From assembly GCA_020073215.1 (NCBI GenBank), contig JAIQFO010000004.1, positions 118,868 to 182,867 on the forward strand: 64,000 nt of DNA, read 5' to 3'. This stretch comes from Terriglobia bacterium. Lineage in GTDB: Bacteria; Acidobacteriota; Terriglobia; Terriglobales; Acidobacteriaceae. The notes below the pieces were generated by a model that saw only the letters and a program-made list of their open reading frames with translations, was not told the DNA's origin and made no database searches. The position numbers and the translations under genes are program-made. The stretch's first letter is position 1. Every line of letters begins with the position of its first letter. Shown here piece after piece: positions 59,813 to 64,000 of the stretch.

Positions 59813-61165
59813 CTACTTGGATGCGCCCAGGGTTTGCATCGCTTCTCCTACAACGTAAATCGAGCCGGTAACGACGACCAGGCCGCCGGGTCCGGCAAGT
59901 TTCCGCGCTCGGTTCAGGGCCGACGGTACATTTTCGGCCTCTTCGATATCGGTGTCTGCGGCCACACGCGCAGCAGCCTGCCGAATCTCATCCGGGCTTG
60001 CCGAGCGTGGGTTGGCGGCGTGGGTCACGATCACGTGCCGGGCAATCGGAAACAGAATCTCGGCAATTTCCTGCATCGCCTTGTCCCGCATCACGCCGAA
60101 CACCATCGTGATCACGCGGCCGCTTTCCAAATCCCCATAAGCCGCCGAAAGCGTCGACCGCAACGCCCAAGCCCCGGCCGGATTGTGCGCAACGTCGAGC
60201 AAATACTCGGGGTTGTCTCCCGTGGCCGGCACCACCTGAAAGCGCCCCGGCCAGCGGGTCTTACGGATGCCTTGTGCGATGGTCTCTGGCGTGATCCCCG
60301 CCATTCCCTGGTTGTGCAGTTCCTCCGCCGCCGCGATCGCCAGTGCCACGTTGCGCAACTGATGGCGTCCCAGCAGCGGCGACTCGACCTGGATCGTCTC
60401 GCCGCGGACGTCCAGCGCATACCGTTGCTTCTGACCACTGACCACTGGCCACTGACCGACGGTGGGCGGTACATACGGCACGGCATTCACCGGCCGCGCG
60501 CCCGCATTCAAAATTGCGTTTCCGATCACATCGTTGGCTTCGGACAACTGCGGCAGCGTAACCACGACGCCGCCGGGGCGAATGATGCCAACTTTTTCGC
60601 GCGCAATCTCAGCTACCGTGCTCCCCAGATACTTCTGATGATCGAGCGCGATGTCGGTGATGATGCTGAGGCGCGGCTCGACTACGTTGGTGGCATCCAG
60701 ACGACCGCCCATCCCTACCTCGAGCACAACCATGTCCGGGCGGTTGCGGGCGAAATATTCGAAGGCCATCGCGGTCAGCGTCTCAAAGAAGCTGGGATGC
60801 CAGGGCAGATCGCCTTCCCCAACCAACCGCTCGGCGGTGCGGTCGACTACGTCGTGGAGCAACGCGAAGTCGTCGTCGGGGATGGGCTCGCGATTCAGGC
60901 AAATACGCTCGTTGATGCGAAGCAGATGCGGCGAAGTGTAGAGTCCCGTCTTCAGCCCTGACGTTTGCAGGATGGATGCCAGAGTTGCGGCTGTCGAACC
61001 CTTGCCATTGGTGCCGGCTACCAGCACCGACGGGAAACGATTTTCCGGATGTCCGAGTGCCGCCAGCAGCACGCGCATGTGCGCCAGATCGAACTTGTGC
61101 GGCGGCGTCTGTGCCAGTTCGTGGCCCAAGGCGTACATTTGCGCGACTGCGGTTTCGTAGGACAT
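59813..61165 (-). CDS. folC: Bifunctional folylpolyglutamate synthase/dihydrofolate synthase
   Basis: FolC joins glutamate to dihydropteroate and to folates. The 450-residue protein has the Mur-ligase type P-loop VAGTNGKGSTAATLASIL (about 45-62), the H-S-P region SPHLLRINERI, GMGGRLDATN, and the C-terminal domain with LLDVAHNPAGAW and VFGVMRDKAM. A stretch of seven residues (about 237-244, WPVVSGQ) is encoded by a heptad tandem repeat, in a likely linker between the two domains. accD lies upstream on the same strand, an arrangement (accD-folC) seen in many bacteria. Confidence 0.95.
   Translation of the reverse strand: MSYETAVAQMYALGHELAQTPPHKFDLAHMRVLLAALGHPENRFPSVLVAGTNGKGSTAATLASILQTSGLKTGLYTSPHLLRINERICLNREPIPDDDFALLHDVVDRTAERLVGEGDLPWHPSFFETLTAMAFEYFARNRPDMVVLEVGMGGRLDATNVVEPRLSIITDIALDHQKYLGSTVAEIAREKVGIIRPGGVVVTLPQLSEANDVIGNAILNAGARPVNAVPYVPPTVGQWPVVSGQKQRYALDVRGETIQVESPLLGRHQLRNVALAIAAAEELHNQGMAGITPETIAQGIRKTRWPGRFQVVPATGDNPEYLLDVAHNPAGAWALRSTLSAAYGDLESGRVITMVFGVMRDKAMQEIAEILFPIARHVIVTHAANPRSASPDEIRQAAARVAADTDIEEAENVPSALNRARKLAGPGGLVVVTGSIYVVGEAMQTLGASK
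60434..60454. repeat. Heptad tandem repeat inside folC, site E
   Basis: ACCACTG, ACCACTG, GCCACTG run in tandem within the folC coding sequence, flanked by further partial units (CTG before, ACCGACG after). Three 7-mers make 21 bases, so the reading frame is kept. Confidence 0.8.
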
Positions 61166-61177
61166 CGGTGGCTCTTA

Positions 61178-61191
61178 GCCGTCAGCCGTCA
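61178..61191. repeat. Short heptad repeat before folC
   Basis: GCCGTCA is present twice in tandem 13 bases upstream of the folC ATG, followed by GCTTACC. Confidence 0.65.
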
Positions 61192-61353
61192 GCTTACCAG
61201 TTTCAAGGTTTGCTTCTTGGCTATCCAGAAAAGCGCAGTCAAGGGCCAAAGCCGTGCACCGAGCAGGGAATAGTGCGACCTGACGGGGACCAGGAAACCC
61301 AGGCGAACTGCGCGCGCCTGGACAGCCGGGGGCGGATGTCCCTACGTGAACTG

Positions 61354-62202
61354 CTACGCTGCTTGCACCATGAAGTCCAGCGCCCTTGCGATGTAGGCTT
61401 TCAAATCTTTGCGCACGACCACAGCATCGAGCATTCCGTGCTCGAGGAGAAACTCGGAGCGCTGAAAACCTGGCGGAAGCTTTTGCCGGATGGTCTGCTC
61501 GATCACGCGCGGTCCGGCGAAGCCAATCAGGGCGCCGGGTTCGGCGATGTTGAGATCGCCCAGCATGGCAAACGAGGCAGTCACGCCGCCGGTGGTCGGA
61601 TCGGTCAGAACCGAAATGTAGGGAACCCGCGCCGTGTCGAGGCGTGCCAGCGCCGCGGAGATCTTCGCCATCTGCATCAGGCTGATCACACCTTCCATCA
61701 TGCGCGCGCCGCCCGATGCCGAGACGATGATCATCGGCCTCCGTGTCTCCGCCGCCCTCTCAATCGCCCGCGTAATGGCCTCGCCCATTACGCCTCCCAT
61801 GCTCCCGCCGATGAACGAGTATTCCATCGAACTTACGATCACCGGGCGGCCGTTCAGCTTGCCCATGGCATTGATGATGGCGTCTTTGAGGCCCGTGCCG
61901 GCCTTGGCCTGCTTCAGGCGCGAGGAGTAGGGTTTCAGGTCAACAAACTTCAGCGGATCGTTCGAGGCGAGATTGCAATCGAAAATCTCGTATTGGTTGT
62001 CGTCGAGAAGTTGTGCCAGGCGGGTGCGGGCGTCGATGCGGAAGTGCTTGCCACACTTTGGGCAGACGTTGAGATTTTCTTCGAGGTCCTTCTTCCAGAT
62101 AATCTGGCGGCAGTTGTCACACTTCACCCACAAGCCCTCGGTGTGCACCTTCCTCTCGCCCGAAGTGTCCAACTCACCGGATTGTCGCTTGAACCAAGCC
62201 AT
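61354..62202 (-). CDS. accD: Acetyl-CoA carboxylase carboxyltransferase subunit beta
   Basis: AccD and AccA form the carboxyltransferase that makes malonyl-CoA, feeding FabF and AcpP. The 282-residue protein has the N-terminal zinc ribbon (C28, C31, C47, C50: VKCDNCRQIIW and VCPKCGKHF) and the crotonase-like carboxyltransferase domain with GKLNGRPVIVSSMEYSFIGG, GGARMMEG and DPTTGGVTASFAMLGD. No accA is adjacent. folC follows 188 bases downstream. Upstream is the heptad hairpin site F and then cobO. Confidence 0.97.
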   Translation of the reverse strand: MAWFKRQSGELDTSGERKVHTEGLWVKCDNCRQIIWKKDLEENLNVCPKCGKHFRIDARTRLAQLLDDNQYEIFDCNLASNDPLKFVDLKPYSSRLKQAKAGTGLKDAIINAMGKLNGRPVIVSSMEYSFIGGSMGGVMGEAITRAIERAAETRRPMIIVSASGGARMMEGVISLMQMAKISAALARLDTARVPYISVLTDPTTGGVTASFAMLGDLNIAEPGALIGFAGPRVIEQTIRQKLPPGFQRSEFLLEHGMLDAVVVRKDLKAYIARALDFMVQAA

Positions 62203-62208
62203 AAGGGC

Positions 62209-62279
62209 AGTCGTCAGTTCTCAGTAAAACCGCCCGGGTCATGCTCTTACTGAGAACTGACAACTGACGACTGAGAACT
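62209..62279. repeat. Heptad tandem repeat hairpin, site F
   Basis: The left arm reads AGTCGTC, AGTTCTC, AGTAAAA (62209-62229). The right arm reads GAGAACT, GACAACT, GACGACT, GAGAACT (62252-62279) and can pair with it. The right arm includes two bases of the cobO stop codon (62278-62280). It lies between cobO and accD. Confidence 0.85.
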
Positions 62280-62814
62280 AGTATTCGATTCCTCTCTGGG
62301 CCATAACGCCTTTCTCGTAGGCATGCTTGACCTGGCGCATTTCGGTCACGGTGTCGGCTAGCTCGACAATTGTCGGATGCGCGCTCCTTCCGGTCAAGAT
62401 GACGTGCACCGTCTCCGGCTTCCGCTTCAGAGACTCGGCGACTTTCGCCGGGTCCAACATGCCGTAGCTGATGGCGTAATTAATTTCATCGAGCACCACG
62501 AGATCCCATTCCCCGGATTGGATCGCCTTTTCGGCCTCGGCCCAGGCCTCCTCCACCATGCGCACATCTTCCGGGTCCGGCTTCTCGGCGCCGACTTTCA
62601 CAAAGCCGCGTCCCATCTGCTTGAGGATGAACTTGTCGCCGAAGGCCTTGACCGCATCGAGTTCGCCGTAATGCCACGAGCCCTTCAAGAATTGCAGCAT
62701 CAGGACGCGCATCCCTTGCCCGACAGCCCGCAGCGCCGTACCCATGGCCGCAGTCGTCTTCCCCTTGCCCGGACCGGTATTCACGATGATGAGACCACGG
62801 CGGAGATCCGTCAT
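62278..62814 (-). CDS. cobO: Corrinoid adenosyltransferase (cob(I)yrinic acid a,c-diamide adenosyltransferase)
   Basis: CobO (also called CobA/BtuR) transfers the adenosyl group of ATP to cobalt, forming adenosylated corrinoid. The 178-residue protein has the P-loop variant NTGPGKGKTTAAMGTALRA (about 12-30), VLMLQFLKGSWHYGEL, WDLVVLDEINYAISYG, and HVILTGRSAHPTIVELADTVTEM, all hallmarks of this family. Together with the riboswitch-controlled receptor at the start of the window it points to corrinoid salvage or synthesis. No other cob genes are seen here. Confidence 0.96.
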   Translation of the reverse strand: MTDLRRGLIIVNTGPGKGKTTAAMGTALRAVGQGMRVLMLQFLKGSWHYGELDAVKAFGDKFILKQMGRGFVKVGAEKPDPEDVRMVEEAWAEAEKAIQSGEWDLVVLDEINYAISYGMLDPAKVAESLKRKPETVHVILTGRSAHPTIVELADTVTEMRQVKHAYEKGVMAQRGIEY

Positions 62815-62938
62815 AAGCCGAATCCGTTATTGTACGCGGACGGCGAAGGATTTGTAATTTGGAAGGGTAGCGCTCGTCCAAACCGGAAGAGATGAAATTA
62901 GAAACTACAGATTACAGAGGCTCAAGATCAGCCAGGAA

Positions 62939-62965
62939 GGCGGACGGTTTTGGTTTCCGTCCGCC
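62939..62965. repeat. Hairpin in the gap between cobO and the small gene at 63135
   Basis: GGCGGACGG-TTTTGGTTT-CCGTCCGCC is a 9-bp perfect stem. The rest of this 320-base gap holds remnants of heptads (ACTACAG, ATTACAG near 62907) and repeat copy 3. No gene is seen in it. Confidence 0.65.
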
Positions 62966-62989
62966 TGCGGTCAAACGGGGGAGGAGATC

Positions 62990-63138
62990 CTAGCCGTTTG
63001 CGGAAAGAGTAATCTTGCTAATTCTGCGGCGTCTCGGTGGCTATAAAGCCGCCATTCATTTTGCGATACTTAGGGCGCGGCTGAAAAGGCCGCCCCTTCA
63101 AAGCAAAGTCGAAATCCGAGTCTTCCCGCAGTTGCTAG
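62990..63138. repeat. Interspersed element with terminal inverted repeats, copy 3
   Basis: The ends are CTAGCCGTTTGCGGAAAGA (62990-63008) and TCTTCCCGCAGTTGCTAG (63121-63138), imperfectly inverted. The interior shares TTGCGATACTTAGGGC, CGGCTGAA and AAAGCAAAGTCGAAATC with copies 1 and 2. Its right end supplies the stop codon of the small gene at 63135-63302. Confidence 0.8.
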
Positions 63139-63302
63139 GGCATTTCGACGACTCGTGACAGCTGAGGCTGACCTTCGCTTTTGGCTGCGGCTGGATCCTC
63201 GGCACCCAGCAAGCGCGCGGCGATCCGCAGAGCCTCGATCTCTTTGCGGACTCGCAACAGCTCCTGTTCTTTCATGCGTAATACGTCGTACGGATTCTTC
63301 AT
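63135..63302 (-). CDS. Small coiled-coil protein (55 aa)
   Basis: On the minus strand an ATG at 63302 opens a 55-codon frame, MKNPYDVLRMKEQELLRVRK, continuing with EIEALRIAARLLGAEDPAAA and ending RVVEMP. Residues 4-33 have a clear heptad pattern of hydrophobic residues and form a predicted coiled coil. The longer antisense and alternative frames here look non-coding by comparison. Its TAG stop lies inside the right end of repeat copy 3, so the repeat insertion may have trimmed the gene. Function unknown. Confidence 0.65.
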   Translation of the reverse strand: MKNPYDVLRMKEQELLRVRKEIEALRIAARLLGAEDPAAAKSEGQPQLSRVVEMP

Positions 63303-63461
63303 TAGGGGAGAGCCTCGTGAACAAATTCAGGCTTGCTCAGCCTGTTCAGAGATACAGTAAGCCAGGTTTGCGATGCTGGGAAGCTGCCGGAGGTACATCG
63401 AGGCTCGAAATTGAGTTGCGCGGCCATGGGGCTGACTGGACGCTGCCCCGTAACCATAAAG

Positions 63462-63893
63462 TTAATGCCCTAAATGGTAGGGATGACGGTTAAGAATCGT
63501 GAAAGCACGGTAAAGCTGTTCCACCAGAACCACCCGCGCGAGTTCGTGGGGCAGCGTCATCTTTCCGAGGGACAGCGTAAAACCGGCGTGACGCCGTGCT
63601 TCTTCGCCGAAGCCGTCGCTGCCACCAATGGCGAACAGGAGCGGTACCGCGTTCATCTGCTCGCGCTCCAGAAACTGGGCTAGTTCTTCGGACGAAAGCT
63701 GTTTTCCGCGCGAATCGAGGAGAACCAGTTTATGGCGCTCTTTTCCGCCGGCCAGAGATAAAATTGCGGCCTCGTCTCTTAGGGTGAGGCCAGAAACGTT
63801 GGCGTAGCGCGAAATGCGCTTCAGATACTCGTTGGTGAGAGCCTCGATCGCCGGTTCTTTCGTCTTCCCGATCCATGCGACTTTGATCTTCAT
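63462..63893 (-). CDS. rlmH: 23S rRNA (pseudouridine1915-N3)-methyltransferase RlmH
   Basis: RlmH is a SPOUT methyltransferase that modifies pseudouridine 1915 in helix 69 of 23S rRNA. The 143-residue product has the family's FAIGGSDGFGEEARRHAGF (SAM-binding knot), LSLGKMTLPHELARVVLVEQ and the terminal YRAFTILNRHPYH. It begins MKIKVAWIGKTKEPAIE, as is typical. Residue count is about ten below E. coli, mostly in the N-terminal part. It stands after the small coiled-coil gene on the same strand as cobO and accD, but 159 bases away. Confidence 0.96.
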   Translation of the reverse strand: MKIKVAWIGKTKEPAIEALTNEYLKRISRYANVSGLTLRDEAAILSLAGGKERHKLVLLDSRGKQLSSEELAQFLEREQMNAVPLLFAIGGSDGFGEEARRHAGFTLSLGKMTLPHELARVVLVEQLYRAFTILNRHPYHLGH

Positions 63894-63960
63894 GGGGATT
63901 ATCAGGGGAGTGGGCGAACTCGGTCGTCCCTCCGGGACTTGGGTCTACTTTGCACCCCTT

Positions 63961-63981
63961 CCCAGCGCTGAAAGCGCTGGG
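63961..63981. repeat. Hairpin CCCAGCGCT-GAA-AGCGCTGGG
   Basis: A perfect 9-bp stem with a GAA loop, followed by CTAAG, near the window end. The form (arm, two to four purines, arm, CTAA) resembles the small hairpins inside the 140-bp interspersed elements. Confidence 0.65.
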
Positions 63982-64000
63982 CTAAGTTTGGTCGCCCCTC

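Noticed and set aside
63070..63324. 84-codon minus-strand frame overlapping the small coiled-coil gene
   Set aside because: It is Arg/Ser/Ala-rich without pattern, whereas the other minus-strand frame (63302-63135) encodes a regular coiled coil and starts with ATG.

Overview
The window reads as a single chromosomal stretch of a diderm bacterium, most likely an acidobacterium of the Terriglobia/Koribacter type. This is inferred from gene content and style, not from a search. It has lipid A genes (lpxA, lpxI), a TonB receptor with a carboxypeptidase-regulatory-like N-terminus, GTP-dependent PEP carboxykinase, a zinc-ribbon/rhomboid/TPR protein, a GGDEF/HD-GYP hybrid, moderately high GC, and many short interspersed palindromic and heptad-tandem repeats between genes. 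No rRNA or tRNA gene and no CRISPR array was seen.

Layout. 1-6.5 kb: a DUF971 protein, a cobalamin riboswitch driving a TonB-dependent receptor, a CheY-like regulator, a class II aldolase, queA, and a secreted protein interrupted by an amber codon. 6.5-19.5 kb: acpP-fabF, a GIY-YIG nuclease inside a palindrome-bounded element, a DsbA-like protein, a TonB-family protein, the lipid A/fatty-acid block fabZ-lpxA-lpxI-DinB-Gfo/Idh on the minus strand, an acetyltransferase, gyrB and a CPBP protease. 19.5-27.6 kb: membrane and unknown proteins, an M13 peptidase, a DUF2231/cupredoxin/phosphoesterase set, and an ECF sigma/anti-sigma pair divergent from it with matched promoter-like motifs.

27.7-45.7 kb is accessory and phage-flavoured. 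It holds an S24-type repressor with a 23-bp palindromic operator, a zinc-ribbon plus sigma-region-4-like pair, a dual-specificity phosphatase, and three secreted tail-fibre/beta-helix proteins of 1877, 379 and 1454 residues. It closes with a compact M15 endolysin / holin-like / lipoprotein / papain-like protease cassette that resembles a lysis or holin-based (type 10-like) secretion unit. No integrase, terminase or capsid gene is visible, and an ordinary dehydrogenase E2 gene sits in the middle, so this is not an intact prophage.

45.8-64 kb is mostly housekeeping: a RutE-like nitroreductase, glnS, the rhomboid-TPR protein, gltX, the GGDEF/HD-GYP protein, pckG, plsC, folC, accD, cobO, a 55-residue coiled-coil protein and rlmH.

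Three repeat systems run through the whole window: (i) a roughly 140-bp element with covarying terminal inverted repeats (three copies); (ii) heptad tandem repeats, mostly arranged as hairpins (six main sites, one inside folC); (iii) palindromes of the TCCTTCG...GCTCAGGATGACA type, one pair of which bounds the GIY-YIG gene. GC-rich two-arm hairpins also close many operons.
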